From: Vallicoccus soli
Lineage (GTDB): Bacteria; Actinomycetota; Actinomycetes; Motilibacterales; Motilibacteraceae
Length of the DNA: 64,000 bases
Assembly (NCBI RefSeq): GCF_003594885.1
Contig: NZ_QZEZ01000003.1
Location: 124,001-188,000 of the forward strand
Direction: 5' to 3'
Shown here: in pieces, positions 16,139 to 24,300 of the stretch
How positions within the stretch are numbered: position 1 is the first letter of the stretch
How the letters are laid out: each line of letters opens with the position of its first letter
Program-made: the position numbers and the translations under genes
Notes under the pieces: generated by a model
What the model was told of the DNA's origin: nothing
Seen by the model: the letters and a program-made list of their open reading frames with translations, nothing else
Database searches by the model: none

Positions 16139-16345
16139 CCGCGACCCCTCCGCGGACGGCGCCCACCCTCCCCGCGAGGGGGACGGCGGCCACCCCTCCC
16201 GCCGCGGTCATGCGCGCAGGACCGCCACCCGTCGGCCGCGACCCTGCACGGAGGGCCGCCACCCGCCGGCCGCGACCCTGCGCGGACGTCGCCGCTCCAC
16301 CCCCACCCGCCGCGATCATGCGCGGATGGCGGAGGCCGGCAGGCC
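16139..16345. repeat. Degenerate tandem array of ~34-bp units
   Basis: Non-coding stretch right after the LLM oxidoreductase stop. About six loosely conserved units each begin with a CCGCGA/CCGCGG block and end with a CCACCC-like block; recognisable unit starts are near 16139, 16172, 16202, 16236, 16270 and 16310. Two units carry the hairpin core CCGCG-(R/A)TCATG-CGCG. No reading frame is convincing in either direction. With the inverted copy at 16421-16449 this fills most of the 334-bp gap between the convergent LLM and DUF445 genes. Confidence 0.6.
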
Positions 16346-16449
16346 CGGAGGGCGTGGGCGACGCCCCCGCGACCTGCCACGCCGAGCGCGCGAGATCACG
16401 GGGGTACGGAGGACCAGCTGCGCCATCCGCGCACGATCACGGCGGGGTG
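16304..16449. repeat. 28-bp inverted repeat pair with 89-bp spacer
   Basis: The left arm 16304-16331 (core CCGCGATCATGCGCGGATGG) reappears in inverted orientation at 16421-16449 with two or three differences (one inserted G, two transitions). The left arm also contains the small hairpin CCGCG/CGCGG. Located between convergent genes, it could form a long stem acting as a bidirectional terminator, or be a pair of REP-like elements. Confidence 0.6.
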
Positions 16450-16469
16450 CGCCGGTGACGGGGCGGGCG

Positions 16470-17744
16470 CTACCCCAGCAGGTCGGCGACGCCGTGGATC
16501 ACGAGCCCGGCGAGGGCGCCGACGACGGTGCCGTTGACCCGGATGTACTGCAGGTCCCGCCCGACCTGCAGCTCCACCTTGCGCGCGGTGCTGCGCGCGT
16601 CCCAGGCGGCGACGGTGTCGGTGATCAGCGTGAGGATCTCGTCGCGGTAGGTCGAGACGACGTACCCGACGAGGTCCTCCACCCGGGCGTCGACCTTGGC
16701 GCGCAGCGGCGCGTCGTCCTCGAGCCGGGCGCCGAGCGCGGCGAGCTCGTCGGTGATGCGCCGGCGCAGCTCGCTGTCCGGGTCGTCCACGAGCTCGAGC
16801 AGGGTGGTGCGCCCGGACTCGACGACCTGCGCGAACGAGCGGTGCACGGCGGGGTGCTCGGCGAGGGCGCGGACCTGGCCGTCCACGCGGGCGACGGTGG
16901 CCGCGTCCTGCTGCAGGTCGCGGGCGAGCTGGGCGAGGAAGCGGTCGATGGCGCCGCGCGCGTCGTGGGCGGGGTCGTCGCGGACGCCCGCCGCGATGCG
17001 GACCAGCTCGGCGTACAGCCGCTCGGACACGCGCTCGTCGAGCCAGCGCGGCGACCACGCCGGCGCCTGGGCGGTCATGAGGTCGAGCAGGCTCTCCCGG
17101 TTGGCGACGAGCCAGTCGTGGGTGCGCTCGGCGGCGAGGTCGACGAGCCCGTGGTGGGCGCCGTCGTCCACGACGCGGTCGAGCAGCCGGCCGAGGGCCG
17201 GCGCGACCGACGTGGTGCCCAGCCGGCGCAGGGCGGCGCGCTCGAGCACGCCGACGACCTGCTCGTCGCGCAGCAGCCCGGCCCCGGCCCGCACGACCCG
17301 GGCCAGCTCCTCGGTGACGCGCGCCGCGCCCTCGGGGCGCCGCAGCCAGCGGCCGAGCCGGCGCGTGACCTCGGCCCGGCGCAGCTTGCCGCGGACCACG
17401 TCCTCGGCGAGGAAGTTGGCGCCGACGAACTCCCCGAGGCTCGTGCCGAGCGCGTCCTTGCGGCGCGGGATGATCGCGGTGTGCGGGACGGGCACCCCCA
17501 GCGGGTGCCGGAACAGCGCCGTGACCGCGAACCAGTCGGCGAGCCCGCCGACCATCCCGGCCTCGGCGGCCGCCCGGGCGTAGCCGACCCAGGCGGGCCC
17601 GCCCTCCTCCTGCGCCCGCAGCACCAGCCAGAGCACCGCCGCCACGAGCAGCAGCCCGGTCGCGAAGGCCTTGTGCCGGCGCAGGCTGGTCCGCCGCGCC
17701 AGGTCGGCGGCGGAGAGCTCGGTGGGGTCGACGGGTGCGCGCAC
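16470..17744 (-). CDS. DUF445 family membrane protein
   Basis: A 424-residue protein. An N-terminal hydrophobic helix (FATGLLLVAAVLWLVL, ~26-41) is followed by the DUF445 hallmark GMVGGLADWFAVTALFRHPLG and IIPRRKDALGTSLGEFVGANFL, then long amphipathic helices, and a C-terminal hydrophobic segment VVGALAGLVIHGVADLL. The family is known as YheB-like or 'DUF445 domain-containing' and is membrane-anchored; a biochemical role is not established. The start is a GTG just before the helical region. It lies 47 bp downstream of the TauE-like gene in the same direction and may share its transcript. Confidence 0.85.
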   Translation of the reverse strand: MRAPVDPTELSAADLARRTSLRRHKAFATGLLLVAAVLWLVLRAQEEGGPAWVGYARAAAEAGMVGGLADWFAVTALFRHPLGVPVPHTAIIPRRKDALGTSLGEFVGANFLAEDVVRGKLRRAEVTRRLGRWLRRPEGAARVTEELARVVRAGAGLLRDEQVVGVLERAALRRLGTTSVAPALGRLLDRVVDDGAHHGLVDLAAERTHDWLVANRESLLDLMTAQAPAWSPRWLDERVSERLYAELVRIAAGVRDDPAHDARGAIDRFLAQLARDLQQDAATVARVDGQVRALAEHPAVHRSFAQVVESGRTTLLELVDDPDSELRRRITDELAALGARLEDDAPLRAKVDARVEDLVGYVVSTYRDEILTLITDTVAAWDARSTARKVELQVGRDLQYIRVNGTVVGALAGLVIHGVADLLG

Positions 17745-17791
17745 GCCCCGATCCTGCCGTGCCGCGGGACCGAGGGGCGCCGGCCCGCCGG

Positions 17792-18685
17792 TCAGGCCGC
17801 GACGAGCTCCTGCGCCCGCTCCTCGCGGCTCGCGAGGTGCTTGCGCACCGCGAGCTGCAGGAACAGCGCCCACACCGCGACGACGGCGAGGTAGACGAGC
17901 ACCCGCAGGGCGCCGGTGACCTCGAGCGCCGCCATGAGCGTGCGGGCGTTCGTGATCATGAGCAGGCCGCCGACGCCGGCGCCGAGCACGTTCACGGGCA
18001 GGGCGCGCACGAGGTACGCCGCGAAGGGGGCGGCGACGACGCCGCCGATGAGCAGCCCGGCGACGCTGACGAGGTTGACGCCCTCGCCCCCGAGCCCGAT
18101 GAGGAAGCCGACGCTCGCGGCGAGCGTCACGAGGAACTCGCTGGTGCTGACCGAGCCGATGACGGTGCGCGGCTGCACCCGCCCCGCCGAGAGCAGGGTC
18201 GAGGTCGCGACCGGGCCCCACCCGCCGCCGCCGGTGGCGTCGACGAAGCCGGCGGTGAGCCCCAGCGGGGCGAGGAAGCGGCGCGAGTGCGGCGGCTTGG
18301 GCTCGTGGACGGCGCGGACGCTCCGCAGCGCGAACTTCACGAGCACGTAGCCGCCGAGCACCGCGAGGACGAGCGCCATCCACGGCGCCGCGAGCTCGGT
18401 GCTGATGCGCGAGAGCAGGGTGGCGCCGGCGAACGCGCCGAGCGCGCCGGGGACGCCGAGGCTGAGCACGAGCCGCCAGTCGACGTTCTTGAACCGCCAG
18501 TGCGAGATGCCCGAGGCGAGCGTGGTGCCGAGCTCGGCCAGGTGCACGGACGCCGAGGCCGCGGCCGGGTTGAGCCCGCTGATGAGCAGCAGGCTCGTCG
18601 AGGTCACCCCGTACGCCATCCCGAGGGCGCCGTCGACGAGCTGCGCGCCGAGGCCGACGAGGACGAAGACGAGGAGCCGTTCCAT
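17792..18685 (-). CDS. Sulfite exporter TauE/SafE (TSUP) family transporter
   Basis: A 297-residue integral membrane protein with about eight hydrophobic segments. The N-terminal LVGLGAQLVDGALGMAYGVTSTSLL and the internal GFVDATGGGGWGPVATSTLL repeat are the two TSUP signature loops. The family exports sulfite, sulfoacetate or other organic anions. It starts at an ATG. On the minus strand the upstream 40 bp include TAGGGATAAGG, a plausible -10 region ~15 nt from the start, so it probably has its own promoter with a very short leader. The uridine-kinase-like gene lies 62 bp upstream in the same direction. Confidence 0.9.
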   Translation of the reverse strand: MERLLVFVLVGLGAQLVDGALGMAYGVTSTSLLLISGLNPAAASASVHLAELGTTLASGISHWRFKNVDWRLVLSLGVPGALGAFAGATLLSRISTELAAPWMALVLAVLGGYVLVKFALRSVRAVHEPKPPHSRRFLAPLGLTAGFVDATGGGGWGPVATSTLLSAGRVQPRTVIGSVSTSEFLVTLAASVGFLIGLGGEGVNLVSVAGLLIGGVVAAPFAAYLVRALPVNVLGAGVGGLLMITNARTLMAALEVTGALRVLVYLAVVAVWALFLQLAVRKHLASREERAQELVAA

Positions 18686-18747
18686 GCGGGGGACCTTATC
18701 CCTACAGGTGCGCTAGGACTGACCGGAACGAGAACGTCACACAGCAT

Positions 18748-19404
18748 TCACTCGACCAGCGCAGGCCGTCGCGGGTCGTCCACCCGCACGACGACGTCCG
18801 CGACCTCCTCGGGCAGCACCTCGGCGCCGTACCGCTCGAGGGCCGGCAGCGTCCAGCGCAGCTGCGGCGGCGTGCGGCGGGCCAGGGCCCCGGGGCCGAG
18901 CGCGAGGTGCACGACGAGGTCGAGCGCGAGCCAGCGCCCGAGCAGCGCCGTCCCGTCGAGGAGCAGGACGGCGCCGGGGGGCGCCTGCGCGTACGCCGCC
19001 CGCGTCGCCCGGTCCCGCTGCGCGTCCCAGAGGCTGGGCAGCCAGCGCCCCGTCCCACCCGGGTCCAGGGGGTCCAGCACCTCGCGGGCGAGCGCCCGGT
19101 CGTCGAGCCGGTCCTCGAGGTACGCGTCCGGGTCCTCCCGCCCGCGCTCGAGCCGCAGCGACGCGGGCCGCAGGAAGTCCTCCGCCGACACCCGCAGCGC
19201 CGCCCGCCCGCCGACGCGCACCGGGTCGACGAGCGCGTCGGCCAGGTCCGCGGGGCGCGCCGCCGGCGCGCCGTCGACGGCGACGCGCAGCCAGGCCCGC
19301 GGGCCGTGCGCGCGCTCGAGCTCCGCGGCCGCCGCGAGCACCCGCCCGGCGAGCTCCTCGACGAGCCGCTCGGGGGTCACGGGGCGCACCTGCACCCGCG
19401 CCAT
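18748..19404 (-). CDS. Uridine kinase-like NTPase homologue lacking the P-loop
   Basis: A 218-residue protein resembling actinobacterial 'uridine kinase' P-loop proteins: LRVAVDG strand, SAEDFLRPASLRLERGREDPDAYLEDRLDD (substrate-binding DxF..P..R..G.. region), VLLLDGTALLG and a C-terminal VVVRVDDPRRP. The Walker A loop that should follow the VDG strand (GxxGxGKS/T) reads VDGAPAARPADLADAL at residues 43-58, with no Lys and no GKS/T, so ATP binding by the normal mode is unlikely. It is either a pseudo-kinase or a nucleotide-independent relative. It is divergent from the ABC-F gene with a 104-bp gap. Confidence 0.75.
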   Translation of the reverse strand: MARVQVRPVTPERLVEELAGRVLAAAAELERAHGPRAWLRVAVDGAPAARPADLADALVDPVRVGGRAALRVSAEDFLRPASLRLERGREDPDAYLEDRLDDRALAREVLDPLDPGGTGRWLPSLWDAQRDRATRAAYAQAPPGAVLLLDGTALLGRWLALDLVVHLALGPGALARRTPPQLRWTLPALERYGAEVLPEEVADVVVRVDDPRRPALVE

Positions 19405-19508
19405 CCTGCCCGCCGCCGGCCGCCGCGCCGCCGTCGCCGCCGTCGCCGCCGCGCCGGCCGGCGCACCGGTCGAGCGGGGCGCCCCCGCGCGGGTAGGGTC
19501 GCCTGCTC

Positions 19509-21182
19509 GTGAGCGCCACCCTCGTCGCCAAGGACCTCGCCGCCGGGCACGGGGACCGCAGCCTCTTCAGCGGGCTGGACCTCGTCGTGGCCCCCGGCGA
19601 CGTCGTGGGCCTCGTGGGGGCCAACGGGGCCGGCAAGTCCACGCTGCTGCGCCTGCTCGCCGGGCTCGAGCGACCGGAGCACGGCGCGGTGCGCCTCGAC
19701 CCGCCGACGGCCACCGTCGGGCACCTGCCCCAGGAGCCCGAGCGGCGCCCCGGCGAGACGGTCGCCGCCCTGCTCGCCCGCCGCACCGGCGTCACCGCCG
19801 CCCAGCAGGAGCTCGACGCGACCACGGAGGCGCTGGCCCGCGGCGACGCGGGCGCCGACGACGCGTACGCCGTGGCCCTGGAGCGCTGGCTGGCCCTCGG
19901 CGGGGCCGACCTCGAGGAGCGCGCCGAGCAGGTCGCCGCCGACCTCGGCCTCGCCGTCGGGCTCGACGCGCCCATGACGAGCCTGTCCGGCGGGCAGGCG
20001 GCGCGCGCCGGGCTCGCGGCGCTGCTGCTCAGCCGCTACGACGTCCTCCTGCTCGACGAGCCCACGAACGACCTCGACCTCGACGGGCTGGAGCTCCTCG
20101 AGCGCTTCGTCGCGGGGCTGCGCTCGCCGGTCGTCCTCGTGAGCCACGACCGCGAGTTCCTCGCCCGCACCGTCACCGACGTCGTCGAGCTCGACCTCGC
20201 CCAGCAGCAGGTCAACGTCTACGGCGGCGGGTACGAGGCGTACCTCGAGGAGCGCGAGGTCGCCCGACGGCACGCGCGCGAGGCGTACGAGGAGTACGCC
20301 GGCACGCGCGCCGGGCTCGAGGCGCGGGCCCGCACGCAGCGGTCCTGGATGGAGAAGGGCGTGAAGAACGCCCGCCGCAAGGCGAGCGACAACGACAAGA
20401 TCGGTCGCAAGTTCCGCAGCGAGGCGACGGAGAAGCAGGCGGCGAAGGCGCGCCAGACGGAGCGCCGGATCGAGCGGCTCGACGAGGTCGAGGAGCCGCG
20501 CAAGGAGTGGCAGCTGCAGATGAGCATCGCCGCGGCGCCGCGCGCGGGGGCCGTCGTGGCCACGCTGCGCGGGGCGGTGGTGCGCCGCGGCGGCTTCGTG
20601 CTGGGACCCGTCGACCTGCAGGTGGACTGGGCCGACCGCATCGCGATCACCGGCCCCAACGGCGCGGGCAAGTCCACGCTGCTCGCGACCCTGCTCGGCC
20701 GGCTCCCGCCGGACGAGGGCTCGGCCGCGCTGGGACCGGCCGTCGTCGTGGGCGAGGTCGACCAGGCGCGCGGCGCGTTCGTCGGCGCGGCGCCGCTCGC
20801 CGACGCCTTCGCCGCGCAGGTCCCGGACTGGCCGACCGCCGAGGTGCGCACGCTGCTGGCGAAGTTCGGGCTCGGCGCCGACCACGTGCTGCGCCCCGCG
20901 GGCACCCTGTCCCCCGGCGAGCGCACCCGCGCGGCGCTCGCGCTGCTGCAGGCGCGCGGGGTGAACCTCCTCGTCCTCGACGAGCCCACCAACCACCTCG
21001 ACCTGCCGGCCATCGAGCAGCTCGAGCAGGCGCTGGGCTCGTACGAGGGCACCCTCCTGCTGGTCACGCACGACCGGCGGATGCTCGGCGCCGTCCGCAC
21101 CACCCGCCGGCTCGTCGTGCGTGACGGAGGGGTGGCGGAGGAGGACGCTGCGGAGCAGGCTGGGGCCCCGGGCCGGGGCTGA
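19509..21182 (+). CDS. ABC-F family ATP-binding protein
   Basis: A 557-residue soluble protein with two ABC domains and no transmembrane segments. The first domain has Walker A GANGAGKSTLL, signature LSGGQ and Walker B LLLDEPTNDLDLDG; the second has GPNGAGKSTLL, LSPGER and VLDEPTNHLD. The linker (~235-330) is charged and helical, with GVKNARRKASDNDKIGRKF, matching the P-site tRNA-interaction motif region of ABC-F proteins. Members bind the ribosomal E site, and some give resistance to ribosome-targeting antibiotics; the actinobacterial ones most like this are of unknown specificity. The start is GTG with a TAGGGT -10-like element about 12 nt upstream, which suggests a short or absent leader. 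Confidence 0.9.
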   Translation: MSATLVAKDLAAGHGDRSLFSGLDLVVAPGDVVGLVGANGAGKSTLLRLLAGLERPEHGAVRLDPPTATVGHLPQEPERRPGETVAALLARRTGVTAAQQELDATTEALARGDAGADDAYAVALERWLALGGADLEERAEQVAADLGLAVGLDAPMTSLSGGQAARAGLAALLLSRYDVLLLDEPTNDLDLDGLELLERFVAGLRSPVVLVSHDREFLARTVTDVVELDLAQQQVNVYGGGYEAYLEEREVARRHAREAYEEYAGTRAGLEARARTQRSWMEKGVKNARRKASDNDKIGRKFRSEATEKQAAKARQTERRIERLDEVEEPRKEWQLQMSIAAAPRAGAVVATLRGAVVRRGGFVLGPVDLQVDWADRIAITGPNGAGKSTLLATLLGRLPPDEGSAALGPAVVVGEVDQARGAFVGAAPLADAFAAQVPDWPTAEVRTLLAKFGLGADHVLRPAGTLSPGERTRAALALLQARGVNLLVLDEPTNHLDLPAIEQLEQALGSYEGTLLLVTHDRRMLGAVRTTRRLVVRDGGVAEEDAAEQAGAPGRG

Positions 21183-21241
21183 CCGGCCCGCGGCGGGGGC
21201 GCGCCCGGGCCCTCGTCCCACCTCGGCCAGGAGGCACCGGC

Positions 21242-21922
21242 ATGGAGCACGCGCACGAGGACCGCGGGACGCGGCACGGCCCGCACGAGCAGGGCACCCC
21301 CCGCCGGGGCCTGCCCACGCGCTGGATGGCGGTCGGGCTCGCGGCGGCGGCCGCCGCCACGGCCACCGCCGTCGTGACGGGCGGCTCCGCGCAGGCGGAG
21401 CGGCCCGACGCCCGGACCACCCTGCGCCTGGCCGACGGGCGCGCCGTCGGCACGGTCGCCTTCTACGACGACCCGCGCCTGCAGCGCACCCAGGTCCGGG
21501 TGTCGCTGGACCTGCCGCGCGGGGTGACGCCGCTCAACGCCTTCCACGGCTTCCACGTCCACGCCAACGGCGACGGCGCGGGCTGCGTCGCGGACCCGTC
21601 GGCGCCGAGCAGCACCTGGTTCACCGCCGTCGGCGGGCACTACGCGCGCCCCGGCCAGCCCCACGCGTACCACGCGGGCGACATGCCCAGCCTGCTCGTC
21701 AACCGCGACGGCACCGTGAGCATGACCTTCACGACCGCGCGCTTCTCCCCCGAGCAGCTCGAGGGCCGGGCGGTCATCCTGCACGACGACGAGGACAACT
21801 TCGGCAACGTCCCGGTGGGCAGCGGCGCGGACGAGTACCGGCCGGGCCCGGACGCGCTCGCCGTCACGCGCAGCACCGGCAACGCGGGCGACCGCATCGC
21901 CTGCGGCGTCGTGCGCCGCTGA
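21242..21922 (+). CDS. sodC: Cu/Zn superoxide dismutase, membrane-anchored or secreted
   Basis: A 226-residue protein that dismutates superoxide outside the membrane. After a 28-residue His-rich cytosolic tail (HAHEDRGTRHGPHEQG) a hydrophobic segment MAVGLAAAAAATATAVVTGG acts as signal or anchor. The catalytic domain keeps the copper and zinc ligands: FHGFHVHANGD, WFTAVGGHY, a later His and GDMPS, VILHDDEDNFGN, and the active-site Arg with disulfide Cys in GDRIACGVV paired to GAGCVAD. The ATG has an AGGAGG ribosome-binding site. The His-rich N-terminus is not part of the enzyme fold and may bind metal. Confidence 0.93.
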   Translation: MEHAHEDRGTRHGPHEQGTPRRGLPTRWMAVGLAAAAAATATAVVTGGSAQAERPDARTTLRLADGRAVGTVAFYDDPRLQRTQVRVSLDLPRGVTPLNAFHGFHVHANGDGAGCVADPSAPSSTWFTAVGGHYARPGQPHAYHAGDMPSLLVNRDGTVSMTFTTARFSPEQLEGRAVILHDDEDNFGNVPVGSGADEYRPGPDALAVTRSTGNAGDRIACGVVRR

Positions 21923-21943
21923 GCGGCCTCCGCGGCCGGGGCG

Positions 21944-22333
21944 TCAGGCGGCGGGCGCCCCGGTCCGGGCGGGCCCGGCGGGGGTCAGCGCGTGGACGAC
22001 CTTGCGCTCGGCGACGAACGAGGCGAAGGGCACGGTGCCCGCGAGCACGACGAGCAGCGAGCGCCCGAGCCCCCAGCGCGCCTTGTAGCAGAGCACGCCG
22101 GCGGCGAGGACGTAGAGGATGTAGATCCAGCCGTGGGCGATGCCCACGACGCTCACCAGGGTGCCGTCGTCGCCGAGGTACTTCATCGGCATCGCGACGA
22201 GGACGAGCACGAGGAGCAGGACGCCGGTGACGTAGGCCATGGCGCGGTAGCGCAGCAGGTCGCCGGGCGTGACGCCCGCGCCGCGGTCGGCGCGGTCCGT
22301 GCGGGACGGGGTCGTGGGAGCGCCGGGGGTCAC
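21944..22333 (-). CDS. DUF3817 family membrane protein
   Basis: A 129-residue protein with three hydrophobic helices (AYVTGVLLLVLVLVAMPMKYL, GIAHGWIYILYVLAAGVL, SLLVVLAGTVPFASFVAE). The MKYL, HGW and FERK/AERKV pattern is typical of DUF3817, a small integral membrane family found next to SURF1 in actinobacteria, as here. The function is unknown, perhaps in respiratory-chain assembly given the neighbour. The start is a GTG; the first ~28 residues are polar. It is divergent from the SURF1 gene with a 108-bp shared upstream region. Confidence 0.88.
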   Translation of the reverse strand: MTPGAPTTPSRTDRADRGAGVTPGDLLRYRAMAYVTGVLLLVLVLVAMPMKYLGDDGTLVSVVGIAHGWIYILYVLAAGVLCYKARWGLGRSLLVVLAGTVPFASFVAERKVVHALTPAGPARTGAPAA

Positions 22334-22441
22334 GGCACCGAGGCTAGCCCGCCGCGCCCGGGTGCGCCCCGCGCGCGCGTGTGCGGCTGCTCACCCGCTG
22401 CGCGGGCGGCCCCCGGTGGGGCGACGGGTTAGGTTCGGAGG

Positions 22442-23239
22442 GTGCTCCGCGTGCTGCTCGCCCCCCGGTGGCTGGCGCTGCACGCCCTGCTCGTCGTGGC
22501 GGTCACCACCTGCGCGGTCCTTGGCTGGTGGCAGTGGCGGGCGTTCCGCGCCGAGTCCGTCGCGCAGCCGGTGGCCCCCGCGGCGGCCCGACCGATCGCC
22601 GAGGTGCTCGGCCCGGCGACGCCGCTCGACGGCACGACGGCCGGGCAGCGGGTCGCCGTCGAGGGGACGTACGACCCCGCGGAGCAGCTGGTGGTCCCCG
22701 GCCGGGAGCTCGACGGCCGCGTCGGCGTGCACGTCGTGACCCCCCTGCGGACCGCGGACGGCGTCGTCGTGGTCCGCCGCGGCTGGGCCCCGTCGGCGCA
22801 GGACCCCGCGGCCGCGGTGCCGCGCGGCGAGGTCCGCCTCACCGGGGTGCTGCACCCCAGCGAGGACCGCGCGCTCGACGCCACCCGCGGCGCGCGCCCG
22901 GGACCGGGCGAGGTGCCGGTGCTCACGACGACCGAGCTGCACGTCGCGCTGCCGTACGCGCCGCGCGAGCTCTACGACGGCTTCCTCGAGCTGACGACGC
23001 AGGACCCGCCGCCGCGGCTCGCGCTGGTGACGAGCGAGCCGCAGTTCGCCTCGGGCGGGGCCGGGCGCTGGCAGAACCTGTCGTACGTCGGCCAGTGGTG
23101 GGTCTTCGGGCTCGCGGCGGTCGGCTTCTGGCTCGCCTTCGTGCGCAGCGCCCTGCGCACGCGGCGCGAGGAGCTGGAGGATGCCGCGTACGAGGAGTGG
23201 TCGCGCCGGCCCGACGGGGGCCGGGCCGCCACCGGCTGA
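22442..23239 (+). CDS. SURF1 family cytochrome oxidase assembly protein
   Basis: A 265-residue protein with the SURF1 layout: N-terminal transmembrane helix ending LGWWQWRAFRAE (the conserved GxWQxxR motif), a periplasmic domain with VEGTYDP, VVTPLRTADGVVVVRRGW and VRLTGVLHPSED, and a C-terminal helix YVGQWWVFGLAAVGFWLAFV. SURF1 helps insert haem a3 in cytochrome c oxidase. The GTG start directly follows TTCGGAGG. It is followed after 9 bp by the Tat-exported hydrolase gene, possibly on the same transcript. Confidence 0.93.
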   Translation: MLRVLLAPRWLALHALLVVAVTTCAVLGWWQWRAFRAESVAQPVAPAAARPIAEVLGPATPLDGTTAGQRVAVEGTYDPAEQLVVPGRELDGRVGVHVVTPLRTADGVVVVRRGWAPSAQDPAAAVPRGEVRLTGVLHPSEDRALDATRGARPGPGEVPVLTTTELHVALPYAPRELYDGFLELTTQDPPPRLALVTSEPQFASGGAGRWQNLSYVGQWWVFGLAAVGFWLAFVRSALRTRREELEDAAYEEWSRRPDGGRAATG

Positions 23240-23248
23240 GGAGGATCC

Positions 23249-24094
23249 GTGGCGGGGTCGAGGGGGGTGACGCGGCGCGCGCTGCTCACCGGGGGCGCGG
23301 GGCTGCTCGTCGGGGGCGCCGCGGTGGTGGGCGCGGACGCCGCGACGGGCGGGCGGCTGCGCGGGCGGGTCGCCCGCGAGCTGGCCGACGAGGGCCCGGC
23401 GGGCGTCGTGCCGGACGTGCCGCAGGGCCGGGTGCGCCTCGAGCGGGTGCGCTCGCGCGCCCGCGGGCGCGAGGTCGGCCTCTGGACCGCGGCGCCCCAC
23501 GGGCACGGCGACGGCGCGGGGCTGCCGGTCGTCCTCGTGCTGCACGGCGCGAGCGCCACGACCGCCGACCTCGAGCGCTTCGGCTTCGCCCGGTTCCTCA
23601 CCGCGGCCGTCCGCGACGGGGCGCCGCCGTTCGTCCTCGCCGGCGCCGACGGCGGGCGCACCCGGTGGGAGGGCGACGGCGCCGCGGACGACCCGCAGCG
23701 CATGCTCGCCGAGGAGCTCCCCGGGTGGTGCGCGGAGCGCGGCTTCGACGCGGGGCGGGCCGCGGCCTACGGCTGGTCGATGGGCGGGTACGGCGCGCTG
23801 CGCGCCCTCGCCCTGCGCCCGGGCGGGCTGCGCGCCGTCGCGGCCCTGAGCCCGGCCGTCGCGCGGGACGACGCCCTGCTCGAGGAGGCCGCGACGCTCG
23901 ACGGCCGGCGGGTCGGGCTGTGGTGCGGCACCGCCGACCCGCTGCTGCCGGCGGTGCAGGAGCTCGCGGAGCGCGTCGGCGGGGGCGGACCGGCCGTCGC
24001 CGCCTGGGCGCCGGGCGCGCACCGGCGCCGCTACTGGGACCGGGTCACGCCCGACGCGCTGCGGTTCCTCGCCGCCGCGCTGGCCGTCGGCTGA
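23249..24094 (+). CDS. Tat-exported alpha/beta hydrolase (esterase)
   Basis: A 281-residue protein. The N-terminus has a twin-arginine signal, VTRRALLTGGAGLLVGGAAV. The catalytic domain shows the oxyanion strand VVLVLHGASA, the nucleophile elbow GWSMGGYGAL, an acid near GTADPLLP and a His in APGAHRRRYW, the complete Ser-Asp-His set of the esterase-D/antigen-85-like fold. It should act outside the cytoplasmic membrane on esters or acyl chains; the substrate is not known. The GTG start has GAGGAT upstream. It ends 8 bp from the convergent small gene, with an inverted CTGAG/CTCAG pair around the stops. Confidence 0.88.
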   Translation: MAGSRGVTRRALLTGGAGLLVGGAAVVGADAATGGRLRGRVARELADEGPAGVVPDVPQGRVRLERVRSRARGREVGLWTAAPHGHGDGAGLPVVLVLHGASATTADLERFGFARFLTAAVRDGAPPFVLAGADGGRTRWEGDGAADDPQRMLAEELPGWCAERGFDAGRAAAYGWSMGGYGALRALALRPGGLRAVAALSPAVARDDALLEEAATLDGRRVGLWCGTADPLLPAVQELAERVGGGGPAVAAWAPGAHRRRYWDRVTPDALRFLAAALAVG

Positions 24095-24101
24095 GGGCGG
24101 C

Positions 24102-24230
24102 TCAGTAGCGCCCGCCCGAGGGCCGCGCCCCCGTGCGGGCGGTGCGGCGGCTGTCGATCTGGCGGCGCACCGCGCGGTAGACGCGGGGGGCCGCCCAGGC
24201 GACGACGGCGCGGGTGATCATCTTGCGCAT
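24102..24230 (-). CDS. Small basic protein (42 aa)
   Basis: Short frame not obvious from long-ORF searches. The ATG at 24230 has a GGAGG ribosome-binding site 6 nt upstream, and the frame runs MRKMITRAVVAWAAPRVYRA and on to a Tyr before TGA. It is rich in Arg and Ala, with one amphipathic or weakly hydrophobic helix at residues ~4-20 and a polar tail. Proteins of this shape are common in actinobacteria without known function. The larger 70-aa frame covering the same bases is low-complexity Arg/Pro and is rejected. Confidence 0.65.
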   Translation of the reverse strand: MRKMITRAVVAWAAPRVYRAVRRQIDSRRTARTGARPSGGRY

Positions 24231-24300
24231 GCTGGGCCTCCATCGGCTCGGGGGGGACGGGGTGTCCGCTGCACCCCGTCCTACCCCGGCCGGGCGCGGC

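Noticed and set aside
16396-17058. 220-residue minus-strand frame near the repeat region
   Set aside because: It overlaps DUF445 out of frame and extends into the non-coding repeats; Arg-rich shadow.
17735-21124. 1129-residue plus-strand frame over DUF445, TauE, uridine-kinase-like and ABC-F genes
   Set aside because: It crosses four well-supported genes on both strands and has no domain structure.
24031-24243. 70-residue minus-strand frame
   Set aside because: It overlaps the esterase 3' end and the better-supported 42-residue gene; composition is Arg/Pro-rich.
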